DNA of 45,268 bases from Flavobacteriaceae bacterium. GTDB taxonomy: Bacteria; Bacteroidota; Bacteroidia; Flavobacteriales; Flavobacteriaceae. The position numbers and the translations under genes were made by a program. This document shows positions 31,452-40,314 of the stretch, piece by piece. The DNA is taken from NCBI GenBank assembly GCA_026988355.1, contig JALSLK010000074.1, positions 1-45,268 on the forward strand, in the 5' to 3' direction. Each line of letters starts with the position of its first letter. Positions within the stretch are counted from its first letter, which is position 1. The notes under the pieces are model-generated. The model saw only the letters and a program-made list of their open reading frames with translations. It searched no databases and was not told where the DNA came from.

Positions 31452-32549
31452 ATGAAAAAAAAAATCATCATAGTATTAACATTAATAGGAACTATAAATT
31501 TTAGCTCTTGTCAAAATGATTCCATAATTAAAAAATCTATGAAACCAAACTTGAAACAAAGTGATAAATACGATTGGATGGCATCGTCTTGTGCTCCAAT
31601 ATCTTATCCAGCAGAAATTGTAAAAGGAGATTTTTATTTAGCAGATGGCACTTCATTATACATTCCAACAGGAGGCAGGTTATTAAAAGCAGGATGGCAT
31701 GACGATGGCGCAACGCATGTAGTAGGTGCAAATTTAAAAGCATTACCAACAGAACTAGAAGTTAAATGGATGTCGTATGTAGAAAAAAAATTCTATGCAG
31801 GTAGATTCAAATTAGATTATGATGTCATTCATAAATATTTTAAAAAAGGATTTTTAGATCTGCATAAAAAACAATATACTTTTCGGAAAATTGTTGCTGG
31901 CGTTGCTCCAGGAGGAATCGTAGTCGTTTGGCTAGATGGTTTTGGAACACGAGTTGAAATTGGTAGATACAAAGCAAAAGAGATAGAGCTAAGTATGAAA
32001 GAATTTAAACCAAATGCAGTTATACCATTAAAAGACTATATAAATCAAAAAATAGAAAGACATCTGTCAGAAGAAGTAAAAAAAGAAATGGTAACACAAA
32101 AAATACCATTTGGATTATGGGACACCTATCGTAAAAAATACAATTGGCAACCAAAAATAATATTTGCAAATGAAGGAAAAGTAACATTAATATCCATTAA
32201 ATATTATAATGGAGAAATGAGCACACATACAAATGTAGAAACAATAGGATACGACAATAAAGCAATACCAAAATATATAGTGCTACAATGGGAAGATAAA
32301 AAAGGAAATAAATTTGGAGCCAAAATAAAACTTGGGCAAATGTATAAAAACGATGACTTCCTAGCCTTTAAAAAAACCGAAAAAGAAATTTTTAATCTAT
32401 TTAAAACAGCCAATAATACCGAAACAAAACAAACCGATTTAATTATTAAAATAGATAAATACAATAGCAATATTAAATTGTTTTTGAGTAATGAAAAAGA
32501 AGCGTTTGAAATTACCAAAGCAATAATAAAAGTTTACCAAAATTCTTAA
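31452..32549 (+). CDS. DUF2931-family lipoprotein, candidate immunity to Tle1
   Basis: 365-aa lipoprotein with lipobox NFSSC (Cys20). The mature N-terminal half shows the DUF2931 pattern (WMASSCAPISYPAEIVKGDFYLADGT ... PTGG ... WHDDGA ... LPTELEVKWMSYVEKKFYAGRFKLD ... GGIVVVWLDG). A second half, about residues 215-365, is a further beta-rich domain (KVTLISIKYYNGEMSTH). DUF2931 lipoproteins are often found beside T6SS lipase genes and fit the role of periplasmic immunity. Here the gene stands 10 nt upstream of the Tle1-like gene, so immunity precedes toxin. Confidence 0.75.
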   Translation: MKKKIIIVLTLIGTINFSSCQNDSIIKKSMKPNLKQSDKYDWMASSCAPISYPAEIVKGDFYLADGTSLYIPTGGRLLKAGWHDDGATHVVGANLKALPTELEVKWMSYVEKKFYAGRFKLDYDVIHKYFKKGFLDLHKKQYTFRKIVAGVAPGGIVVVWLDGFGTRVEIGRYKAKEIELSMKEFKPNAVIPLKDYINQKIERHLSEEVKKEMVTQKIPFGLWDTYRKKYNWQPKIIFANEGKVTLISIKYYNGEMSTHTNVETIGYDNKAIPKYIVLQWEDKKGNKFGAKIKLGQMYKNDDFLAFKKTEKEIFNLFKTANNTETKQTDLIIKIDKYNSNIKLFLSNEKEAFEITKAIIKVYQNS

Positions 32550-32559
32550 AAATAATATC

Positions 32560-33963
32560 ATGTCAATTCCAGTAACATCAGATCCAGTTGGAGTACCACC
32601 AGAAAGTAGAAATGTATTTAATGGTGCAGATGTAAATACATCAAGAGTACATTGTGGTAATTCGGATCATGATGAACTTGTACCAGATAATTATGTAAAT
32701 GTAATTGTAGCTGTTTTTTTTGATGGAACACTAAACAATCGTGCAAATACACAAGCACGAGTCAATGCAACTAATGATTATATACCAGATGTAGTTAGTC
32801 ATGAAAATGATGAGTCTAATGTATCGAGAATGGAACCCTTTTATGATAAAATAGAAGAAGAAAAATTAATTCAAGTTTCTGTTTATATTGAAGGAATTGG
32901 TACAGAAAACACAGAAGAGGATTATATGGTTGGAGGTGCTGCTGCTGGAGTAGGAGATACTGGGATTTATAAAAAAATATCAAAAGGCTGTAAAGAAGCA
33001 GTAGATCAAATAAAAGCAGCAATAGGATCTAATAAAATAAATCGTTTACATGTGGATACTTACGGATTTAGTAGAGGTGCTGCAGCTGCAAGAAGTTTTG
33101 TACATGAGATTACTAAAAGAGAGCGAGGCGGAATACCTCTTTATGGTAATACTAGAACTTCAATTATACCAGCTAATGGAGAACTAGGAAAACATTTGGC
33201 AGAGAGTAATATAGAAATGAGATTGCCATTATGTGTGCGTTTTGTTGGTTTATATGATACTGTAGCATCTTATGGATATATTGCACATTGGAATGATTCA
33301 TTCCAATTAGGACTTAGAGCAATAAGTAAAGCGCAACATACCTTTCAACTTGCTGCTGATGATGAACATCGTACAAATTTCAGACTAACAAATATCAACA
33401 GTGCTGGTAATAAAGGAACCGAAAGGTTTTTACCAGGAGCACATTCCGATATAGGTGGAGGATATGTAGATGGTGCTGATGAAGAAGTAATCATAGAACA
33501 AAATGATTTAAGTAATATAGGTTGGTTTGGTTTAGAAGAAAAACGTCAAAAATTAATTGATGATGGTTGGTATACAGAATCAGAAATTGAAGTTAATACA
33601 CATTGGCTTGCTTTAGGATCTTTAAGTTCTATAGTTGGTAAAAGGGAAGATATGTGTAATAGATATAGTTATATACCTCTACAAATAATGGCAGAATTTT
33701 GTGAAGAAAAAAAGGTAGCTGTTTTAGTAGATGACCTTAAAGGCGATTATCCAATTATTAGTAATCTCACAGCTGTAAAAGCCGTTTTAGATGAATATAT
33801 AAAAGATAAAAATAAAAAAGTAACTATTAATAGCCATCCACAACTAATAAAAAATCTTAGAAATAAATACCTTCATTATTCTTCAAATTATAAAAATGCT
33901 GCCGTTGTTTTTGAACCTAATAAACCAACTGGTGATCATATACGAGTAATACAAAATGGATAA
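32560..33963 (+). CDS. Tle1-type phospholipase effector (DUF2235)
   Basis: 467-aa alpha/beta hydrolase of the DUF2235/Tle1 family, T6SS lipases that cleave phospholipids in the target's membranes from the periplasm. Features are FFDGTLNN (residues 53-60), the nucleophile elbow G169-F-S171-R-G173 followed by AAAARSF, the acid LYDTVAS (Asp233), and the histidine block LPGAHSDIGGGY (His295). Family knowledge indicates a Ser-Asp-His triad, and all three candidates are present. The C-terminus (about 420-467) ends LRNKYLHYSSNYKNAAVV ... IRVIQNG, a tail also found in an orphan fragment at 34856. The last 8 nt overlap the adaptor gene. Confidence 0.88.
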   Translation: MSIPVTSDPVGVPPESRNVFNGADVNTSRVHCGNSDHDELVPDNYVNVIVAVFFDGTLNNRANTQARVNATNDYIPDVVSHENDESNVSRMEPFYDKIEEEKLIQVSVYIEGIGTENTEEDYMVGGAAAGVGDTGIYKKISKGCKEAVDQIKAAIGSNKINRLHVDTYGFSRGAAAARSFVHEITKRERGGIPLYGNTRTSIIPANGELGKHLAESNIEMRLPLCVRFVGLYDTVASYGYIAHWNDSFQLGLRAISKAQHTFQLAADDEHRTNFRLTNINSAGNKGTERFLPGAHSDIGGGYVDGADEEVIIEQNDLSNIGWFGLEEKRQKLIDDGWYTESEIEVNTHWLALGSLSSIVGKREDMCNRYSYIPLQIMAEFCEEKKVAVLVDDLKGDYPIISNLTAVKAVLDEYIKDKNKKVTINSHPQLIKNLRNKYLHYSSNYKNAAVVFEPNKPTGDHIRVIQNG

Positions 33964-34846
33964 ATACAAGACGTTATCACATAATACAAGTACTATATTA
34001 AAACTAAAAACGACACCAAAAAGTAGAGTTTACACAACAGAAATTAGTAGTACCATAACGCAAAATAACAAAACGGCTTTTAATAATATTGCCGAAGAAT
34101 TTACACTTACCTATATAAAAAGTGAAGAAGGATATTTAATATATCGCAAAGAAGTAAAAAAACGATTTTTTCTAAATGAAATCAATTTTGTAATAAAAAA
34201 ATTAGATAAAGCACAAGAATTAGCTTTAAAAATGGCATCTATTAACGATGTCTTAGAATTTTATATAAATAAACATTTTCAAATAATTAAAGTTATTAAT
34301 ACAAGTCAAATTCGTGAAAAATGGCAAGTTCTTAAAAATGAAATTTTAGAGGGTTATCCAGATTTTGATAGTCTTATTGATGATTTTGATGTACAACTAG
34401 AAGAAAAACACATACAACAAATATTCTTAGAAGATAATTTCTTAAACCTATTATTCACTAACTTATTTCATATAGAGTTTAAACAAAAAAAAGAAATTGA
34501 AGAAGAAAAATTAATCTCAAATGCATTAGGAATAATAGATATTCCAATAATCGAAAAACGAGTTCTAGTCAAAAACAAACGTCTATTTAGAAATATTATT
34601 AACATCGCAACAAATGCAACTATCGATACAGATAGTAAAAAATTCTCACTAGCAAAAATAAATGCTTTTGTTGGACAACTAAATACAGAAAAAGGAAGTA
34701 AGCACCAACTCGATTTTAAATATATCGGTAATTACAAAATACAGCCAGATACAGGATTAATTTCCGAAATAGAATTGGAACACACCTTCGAAATTAAAAA
34801 CTTGTATAAAAAAACAAGTACTTATAATTTAAAATTGGAAGATTAA
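33956..34846 (+). CDS. Candidate effector adaptor, copy A
   Basis: 296-aa soluble protein, paralog of 35007-35888 (about half the residues identical by eye) and more distantly of the C-terminal 280 residues of 20870-22051. Shared marks are SRVYTTEIS, RKEVKKRFFLNEINF, ELALKMASI, the strand FQIIKVINT followed by R-x-K-W-x-x-x-K, LEDNFLNLLFTNLFH and the C-terminal LDFKYIGNY ... LKLED. There is no signal peptide or catalytic motif. It overlaps the Tle1 gene by 8 nt, so it is co-translated with the toxin. The inferred role is chaperone or adaptor placing Tle1 on VgrG copy 2. Confidence 0.55.
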   Translation: MDKYKTLSHNTSTILKLKTTPKSRVYTTEISSTITQNNKTAFNNIAEEFTLTYIKSEEGYLIYRKEVKKRFFLNEINFVIKKLDKAQELALKMASINDVLEFYINKHFQIIKVINTSQIREKWQVLKNEILEGYPDFDSLIDDFDVQLEEKHIQQIFLEDNFLNLLFTNLFHIEFKQKKEIEEEKLISNALGIIDIPIIEKRVLVKNKRLFRNIINIATNATIDTDSKKFSLAKINAFVGQLNTEKGSKHQLDFKYIGNYKIQPDTGLISEIELEHTFEIKNLYKKTSTYNLKLED

Positions 34847-34855
34847 TGTGGGAAA

Positions 34856-34999
34856 ATGAAATTTGAAAATTTCGAAGATAGAGAAACTATTAAAACTTTA
34901 AGAAACAAATACTTTCATTGGTCTGCCAATTTTGACAATATTAGAATGGATGCAAATATTGAAAATGACAAAAGAATAATAACAATATTTAACGGATAA
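34856..34999 (+). pseudogene. Orphan 3' end of a tle1-like gene
   Basis: A 47-codon frame from ATG reads TLRNKYFHWSANFDN near its middle and ends TIFNG. This aligns with the last 45 residues of the Tle1 protein (NLRNKYLHYSSNYKN ... RVIQNG). It lies between adaptor copies A and B exactly where a second Tle1 would precede adaptor B. Most likely it is the remnant of a displaced effector gene. It has an intact start and stop, so production of the tail peptide is possible. Confidence 0.7.
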
Positions 35000-35006
35000 A
35001 ATACAA

Positions 35007-35888
35007 ATGTCACAAATCTTAACACATCCAAGCGAAATATTTAAACTCAATATAACTAAAAAAAGTAGAGTATATACTGCTGAGATAAGTACTAAAATTA
35101 TACAAAACAAAAAAACCATATACAGTAATATTGCAGAAGAATTTATACTTTCCTTCGTTAGAAAAGAAGACGGCTTATTTGTTTATCGTAAAGAAGTCCA
35201 GAAAAGATTCTTCTTAAATGAAATAAATTTTATACTTAAAAAACCAAACAAAGTACAAGAATTAGCTTTAAAAATAGCAGCAATTAATGATAACTTAGAA
35301 TTGTTAGTAAATAAACACTTTCAAATAGTTAAAATAATAAATACCGATGAGATTCGTAAAAAATGGGAAGAAATAAAAAAAAATATTTTAAAACAATATT
35401 CGGACATTAGCGATATCGCAAATGATTTTGACACATTACTTAAAGAAAAAAATATCCAGAGAATTTTTTTAGAAGATAATTTTTTAAACTTATTATTTTC
35501 TAATTTATTCCACAAAGAAATGTCTACAAAAAAGGCAACAATAGAAAAAAGAATAATTACAAATGGAATAGGTGCTATAAATGTTCCAATAATAGAAAAA
35601 AGAAAACTAATAAAAAGAAAAAAACTTTTTAGCAATCTTATAAAAATTGAAATGAGTGCCGAGTTAGATACAGAAAATAAAAAATTCCCTTTAGCAAAAA
35701 TGAACGCTTTTATAGGAAAATTAAATACTGTAAATAGATCGGAACATAAATTACATTTTAAATACAAAGGAAATTATAATATAGACCCAGATTTAGGCTT
35801 AGTAGATGAAGCAGAATTAATTTATACCTTTGATATTCCAAATTTATATAAAAAAATAAGTACATTTAACCTTAAATTAGAAGATTAA
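35007..35888 (+). CDS. Candidate effector adaptor, copy B
   Basis: 293-aa paralog of adaptor A, collinear over its whole length (SRVYTAEIS, RKEVQKRFFLNEINF, LEDNFLNLLFSNLFHKE, LHFKYKGNYNIDP, LKLED end). It follows the orphan tle1 tail by 7 nt and precedes the DUF4280-LysM-amidase gene by 1 nt. Either it still serves that DUF4280 effector or it is a leftover of a lost lipase module. It appears intact and has no stop or frameshift. Function is inferred from position only. Confidence 0.55.
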   Translation: MSQILTHPSEIFKLNITKKSRVYTAEISTKIIQNKKTIYSNIAEEFILSFVRKEDGLFVYRKEVQKRFFLNEINFILKKPNKVQELALKIAAINDNLELLVNKHFQIVKIINTDEIRKKWEEIKKNILKQYSDISDIANDFDTLLKEKNIQRIFLEDNFLNLLFSNLFHKEMSTKKATIEKRIITNGIGAINVPIIEKRKLIKRKKLFSNLIKIEMSAELDTENKKFPLAKMNAFIGKLNTVNRSEHKLHFKYKGNYNIDPDLGLVDEAELIYTFDIPNLYKKISTFNLKLED

Positions 35889-35889
35889 T

Positions 35890-37908
35890 ATGAGTGATAG
35901 GATATACGTTTTAGATGGAGCCATTTTAGAATGCAATTGCGGTTTTAAACCCGGAAATTTGTTGGTTACCAAAAATAAAAAAATAAAAATTCAAGGTAAA
36001 TTTAAAGCTACCGATGAAGATATACAAGTTCCTAGCACTTTTGGACAATGTAAATTAAAACCAACAAGTGGCGGTTACCTTCCTTGTACGCCAGCATTAC
36101 AAAAGTGGACTAAAACTTCTAAAAAAGGAGCACATGGGAAAAATAAAAGTTTTATTTTCCACGATTCGCAAACCATGTGCGCAACTGGCGGAGTAATAAC
36201 TGTTAAAGACCATTTACAAGTAAATAGTATGGGTAGCATGACAGAAGAGTTTAAAGAAATTTCTAGAACTATTCCAGGAGCAATGCCAGATAAAGTTACT
36301 AAAATTAAAAAAAGCTATTTCGCAAAAGCAACCTTCAAAAAAGTATATGGTAATAACAATAGCGATTCAAATACTTCTACACCTAGCACTCCATCTACAC
36401 CAAAAACTTATTCAGTAAAACCCGGAGATTCCATTAGTAAAATTGCAAAAGCAAATGGAACAACAGTCGATGCTATTGTTGCCAATAATAAAGCGATAAC
36501 ACAAGCAAATAAACACTTAATAAAACCAGGGCAAATAATCAATTTATCCAAAGTAGCTCCTACTACATATACTGTAAAGTCTGGAGATTTTATAAGCAGA
36601 ATAGCAAAAAGAAATGGATTAACTGTTGATGATATTATAGCTGCAAATGCAAATATTACACACGCAAATAAAAATAGAATAAAACCTGGACAAGTAATTA
36701 ATTTATCTAAATCTGCCTCACAAACACCAACAGAATATATTGTAAAATCTGGAGATTCTATAGGGAAAATAGCAAAAAGAAATGGATTAACTGTCGATGA
36801 TATTGTAGCAAGTAATTCAGATATAACAAATGCAAATAAGCACTTAATAAAACCAGGACAGAAAATAATTTTATCTTCAAAAAAACTTTTAGGAGAAGAA
36901 ATATCCTTTGAGAAAGTTAAAGATGCAGCAATTGGTGAAGAAGTATATCTTATTGTAGAAACAGAGAGCTTTGAGGATAAAACACTTAAAGTCTATATAA
37001 AACAAGGAGAGAAAAATGGCATTGCAAATCTAGATTCTTCACTGCCAATACAAGAGAATAAAAAAGAAGTTACTGCCATAAAGATGACTACAAATAGTTT
37101 GTCAAAAAGTAAATACTTAAATAAAGATGCGTATGTGGATTGGGCAATTACAAAAATTACGTTACAGCCTAAAGATGAGAAAAAACTAAAAATTTGGAAC
37201 GATAAACTAGACAAACTAAAAGATAAAAAAACAAGTTTATATATCCTTGTAGATGCACATACAGACAATGAGGATATAGAAGTTGAGTATAAAGGAACAA
37301 AAGGAAATGGAGATAATAGCGGCAAAGCAAATCACTTTTTAAATAAAAAAGGAGAATGGTTAGAGTTTGGAGGATGTGCATGTTGTAATCTAAAAGTAGA
37401 TAAAGATGGTTTCTTTATAAGTGATAAAATCACAAAACATCAAATTTCTGCCTTAGAAAAAGCAAAATGGTCAAAGACCATAAAATATATTATTCTACAT
37501 AGAACGGTAACGCCAAATGTACAAAGAACCTTTAATTCATTTAAAAATGGAATTGGTACACATTTTCTTGTTGGAATGGGAGGAGATGCTTACCAAACAG
37601 CAACATTAGATAGAAAAACATATCATATAAGAAAAGGGTATAATCATAATTCAATTGGTATTGAATGTGTAGGAAGACCTTTTGATAAAGCAGGAAAAAT
37701 CACACGAGGATATCCTGATGGAAATCCTGTTGATCATTGGGATCCAGTTTCTGATGCACAAGCAAAATCTGTTGCCTGTATTGTAAAAGCATTAATGAAT
37801 AAATACAATTTAAGTATTTCGGCTATTAAAAATCACGAAGATTTACAAGCAAAAGCAAAAGACGAAGGTAATACCGTTTATAAGGCCATAATTAATTTAG
37901 TGAAATGA
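35890..37908 (+). CDS. DUF4280 tip fused to three LysM repeats and an amidase
   Basis: 672-aa specialised tip effector. Residues 1-125 are DUF4280 (LECNCGFKPG, FGQCKLKP, YLPCTP, TMCATGG). There are three LysM repeats at about 173-219, 226-272 and 282-328 (PGD/SGD-S-I-x-K-I-A-K-x-N-G). Residues about 335-470 are a beta-rich middle domain, and 480-505 a short Cys-rich piece (FGGCACCN). Residues about 530-672 are an Amidase_2-type N-acetylmuramoyl-L-alanine amidase with likely zinc ligands His537 (IILHRT), His649 (IKNHED) and Asp658 (AKDEG) and the core GTHFLVGMGGDAYQ ... HNSIGIECVG. It would puncture as the spike tip, bind glycan through LysM and cleave peptide stems from peptidoglycan. A lipoprotein gene overlaps its stop. 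Confidence 0.9.
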   Translation: MSDRIYVLDGAILECNCGFKPGNLLVTKNKKIKIQGKFKATDEDIQVPSTFGQCKLKPTSGGYLPCTPALQKWTKTSKKGAHGKNKSFIFHDSQTMCATGGVITVKDHLQVNSMGSMTEEFKEISRTIPGAMPDKVTKIKKSYFAKATFKKVYGNNNSDSNTSTPSTPSTPKTYSVKPGDSISKIAKANGTTVDAIVANNKAITQANKHLIKPGQIINLSKVAPTTYTVKSGDFISRIAKRNGLTVDDIIAANANITHANKNRIKPGQVINLSKSASQTPTEYIVKSGDSIGKIAKRNGLTVDDIVASNSDITNANKHLIKPGQKIILSSKKLLGEEISFEKVKDAAIGEEVYLIVETESFEDKTLKVYIKQGEKNGIANLDSSLPIQENKKEVTAIKMTTNSLSKSKYLNKDAYVDWAITKITLQPKDEKKLKIWNDKLDKLKDKKTSLYILVDAHTDNEDIEVEYKGTKGNGDNSGKANHFLNKKGEWLEFGGCACCNLKVDKDGFFISDKITKHQISALEKAKWSKTIKYIILHRTVTPNVQRTFNSFKNGIGTHFLVGMGGDAYQTATLDRKTYHIRKGYNHNSIGIECVGRPFDKAGKITRGYPDGNPVDHWDPVSDAQAKSVACIVKALMNKYNLSISAIKNHEDLQAKAKDEGNTVYKAIINLVK

Positions 37909-38420
37909 AAAAAATAACCATTCTATTCGTTTTAATTGCTATTATTTTTTTTTCTTGTAAAAAAGAAAAAATAGTAAAACAAGATAACCATCCAAAAATA
38001 GATACCATATCTGTGTCAGGACAAATATCAAAATTGGAAAATGACAGTTTACAATATTCCAAAAAAAAATCAGAATTATTTTTAGCCAATATTCAAAAAA
38101 TAAAAATTTTAGAATTTCATAAAGACTTTATTGAAACTTCTATTTCGGATAGTTTAAGTTGCAAAAAATGGAACTTGAAAAAGGAAGATATACTTCAAAT
38201 AATAAAAACAACTAAAAAAATTAGTAAACAAGAATTACACTACGCATTTGAAATGGAAACTTGTGTTTATAATGGAAAAATAAATTACAATAACAAACCG
38301 TATGATTTTACTATTAATTCTGGAGGATTTATTTATTTAAAATACAATGATTTGTTACTTGGATGCTATACTGGAGATTGTACTAAATATTTTTTATCTA
38401 CAGGAACAAGTGAAGAGTAA
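37905..38420 (+). CDS. Lipoprotein, candidate immunity to the amidase
   Basis: 171-aa lipoprotein with signal MKKITILFVLIAIIFFSC (Cys18). The mature part is an alpha/beta protein with two late cysteines close together (LLGCYTGDC) and one in METCVYNG, which may form disulfides. No family is recognised. Its ATG overlaps the amidase stop (ATGA), which implies co-translation, and its envelope location is right for neutralising a periplasmic amidase. It is the last gene of the second vgrG island and is followed by a stem-loop. Confidence 0.62.
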   Translation: MKKITILFVLIAIIFFSCKKEKIVKQDNHPKIDTISVSGQISKLENDSLQYSKKKSELFLANIQKIKILEFHKDFIETSISDSLSCKKWNLKKEDILQIIKTTKKISKQELHYAFEMETCVYNGKINYNNKPYDFTINSGGFIYLKYNDLLLGCYTGDCTKYFLSTGTSEE

Positions 38421-38437
38421 TTATTATTTATTTGTTC

Positions 38438-38465
38438 GTGGTCTATTATTGGTAATACAAACCAC
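38438..38465 (+). other. Stem-loop at the end of the second effector island
   Basis: Two stacked stems: GTGGT / ACCAC outside and TATTA / TAATA inside, with loop TTGG and an unpaired C and CAA between the stems. No T-run follows on this strand, so it is at best a weak or factor-assisted terminator. Confidence 0.45.
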
Positions 38466-38486
38466 TAATATATCCCAAGCTTTTCG

Positions 38487-38494
38487 TAAATTTG
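38487..38494 (+). promoter_or_regulatory. -7 box upstream of the PaaE-like gene
   Basis: TAAATTTG, 22 nt before the ATG, matches TAnnTTTG. No TTTG is present at the expected -33 spacing. Confidence 0.45.
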
Positions 38495-38516
38495 CCACCC
38501 AAAAACAACGAGAGAT

Positions 38517-39569
38517 ATGTCAAAATTTCATAGCTTAAAAATAAAAGAAGTAAAACGCGAAACAAAAGATGCAATATCGATCGTTTTTGATATTCCAGAT
38601 AAATTAAAAGAAGTGTTTACATTTATTGCAGGACAATACATTACGCTAAAAATAACCATAAATAACCAAGAAGTACGAAGAGCATATTCTATCTGTTCCT
38701 CGCCAAATAGTAACGAAATTCGAGTAGCGGTAAAAGCAGTACAAGGAGGAAATTTCTCCATATATGCAACCAGACAATTAAAAACAGGAGACGAAATAGA
38801 AGTAGCAGCACCAGAAGGAAAATTTATCTTAGAAACAAATACAAATAACACCAAAAATTATTTAGCATTTGGAGCAGGAAGTGGAATCACACCAATCATG
38901 GCAATGATTAAAGCAGTGCTAGAAAATGAACCAAATAGTAAAATGGTATTGGTATATGGAAATAAAAGCACCTACGAAACCATCTTCTTTGATGAAATAA
39001 ATACCTTAAAAAACAACCATCCAAGTCGCTTTTTTGTACAGTATGTATACAGCAAAGAACAACCAAAAAATTCTTTATTTGGAAGAATAGATACATCTAC
39101 AGTCAATTATGTATTAAAGCAACACGACTATAAATTTAACGATACATTTCTTTGTGGACCAGAACAAATGATACATACCGTTTCGGAAACTTTAAAAGAA
39201 AAAGGATTTTTGCCAGAAAACATCCATTTTGAATTATTTACAGCTAGTAAAACAAAAAGTGAGGTAACTGAAAATTTAAAATTAGATGGAGAAACAGAAA
39301 TAAAAATACTGTTAGATGATGAAGAAACAAACTTTACCATGCAACAAAAAACAAACATACTAGAAGCAGCGTTAAAAGAAGGTTTGGATGCACCATATTC
39401 TTGTCAAGGCGGAATTTGCAGCAGTTGTATCGCAAAAGTAACCGAAGGAAAAGTAACGATGGACAAAAATACCATCTTATCGGAAGAAGAACTTGCAAGT
39501 GGATTTATATTAACCTGCCAAGCACATCCAACTACAGAAAAAGTTACCATAGATTACGACGATTTATAG
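38517..39569 (+). CDS. PaaE-like ferredoxin-NAD(P)H oxidoreductase
   Basis: 350-aa three-domain reductase. The FAD-binding domain has RAYSICSSP (about residues 57-65) and GGNFSIYA. The NAD(P)H domain has FGAGSGITPIMAM and FLCGPEQM. A C-terminal plant-type 2Fe-2S domain has ligands Cys296, Cys301, Cys304 and Cys334. The order FAD-NAD-ferredoxin matches PaaE, the reductase of the phenylacetyl-CoA epoxidase, and related oxygenase reductases. No paaABCD genes adjoin it, so its partner is unknown. It passes electrons from NAD(P)H through FAD and 2Fe-2S to an acceptor in the cytoplasm. It is followed after 32 nt by a LysE-type gene. Confidence 0.85.
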   Translation: MSKFHSLKIKEVKRETKDAISIVFDIPDKLKEVFTFIAGQYITLKITINNQEVRRAYSICSSPNSNEIRVAVKAVQGGNFSIYATRQLKTGDEIEVAAPEGKFILETNTNNTKNYLAFGAGSGITPIMAMIKAVLENEPNSKMVLVYGNKSTYETIFFDEINTLKNNHPSRFFVQYVYSKEQPKNSLFGRIDTSTVNYVLKQHDYKFNDTFLCGPEQMIHTVSETLKEKGFLPENIHFELFTASKTKSEVTENLKLDGETEIKILLDDEETNFTMQQKTNILEAALKEGLDAPYSCQGGICSSCIAKVTEGKVTMDKNTILSEEELASGFILTCQAHPTTEKVTIDYDDL

Positions 39570-39601
39570 TAAAATGTCTATAAAATAATTCCGAAACAAA
39601 C

Positions 39602-40282
39602 ATGAATTTTGATGTTATTAATGCACTATTAACAGGATTTTTTCTAGCCTTTATGGTTGGACCTGTATTTTTTGTGCTATTAGAAACAAGTGCAACAAAA
39701 GGAATAAAACAAGCCATAACATTCGATTTAGGAGTAATCTTAGCAGACATACTATTTATTACAGCATCCTATTATGGATCCAAACAGTTGCTAGAAAAAA
39801 TAAAAGACGATTTAAGAATGTTTTATATTGGTGGAACTGTACTTTTCGTCTACGGATTACTAACATTTATCAAAGAAAAAAGACGAAAATTAGTAGCATC
39901 TGAACTAATCGTAGAAGACAAATCCAATTTGGTTGGTTTGTTTATAAAAGGATTTTTATTAAATTTTATTAACGTTGGTGTATTGGCATTTTGGTTAGCA
40001 CTAGTGGTAGTTATTAGCACAAATGTAGATATGAATACCAATAGAGTTTTTTTATACTTTACGACAATATTAATAGCCTATTTTTTAACCGATATTGGAA
40101 AAATAGTACTCGCAAAACAGCTAAAAAACAAATTAACACCACGAGTAATAACAAAAATTAGAAAAATAATGGGAATTATTTTAATGGTTATTGGTATTGG
40201 TATTGCTTCTAAAGGATTTATCCCAGAAAAAACCATAAACAAAGTAAAAGATAAAGTCGAAAAAGTTATCGATAGAAAGTGA
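39602..40282 (+). CDS. LysE-family translocator
   Basis: 226-aa inner-membrane protein with about six hydrophobic segments and the LysE/RhtB-type start (ALLTGFFLAFMVGPVFFVLLETSATKGIKQAITFDLGVILAD). Family members export amino acids or other small metabolites; the substrate cannot be told here. It lies 32 nt downstream of the reductase gene on the same strand with no terminator between, so the two may be cotranscribed. It is convergent with the GT2 gene after 32 nt. Confidence 0.82.
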   Translation: MNFDVINALLTGFFLAFMVGPVFFVLLETSATKGIKQAITFDLGVILADILFITASYYGSKQLLEKIKDDLRMFYIGGTVLFVYGLLTFIKEKRRKLVASELIVEDKSNLVGLFIKGFLLNFINVGVLAFWLALVVVISTNVDMNTNRVFLYFTTILIAYFLTDIGKIVLAKQLKNKLTPRVITKIRKIMGIILMVIGIGIASKGFIPEKTINKVKDKVEKVIDRK

Positions 40283-40314
40283 AATTTAATCAAAGTTTTA
40301 CTGAAAACTAACTT

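Noticed and set aside
36406..36873. Repeated sequence that could suggest a tandem repeat or CRISPR-like array
   Set aside because: The repeats are three diverged LysM domains within one coding sequence, without identical repeats or spacers.
38517..39569. Phenylacetate degradation operon suggested by the PaaE-like reductase
   Set aside because: No paaA-D, paaK or other pathway gene adjoins it. It is better described as a reductase of unknown partner.
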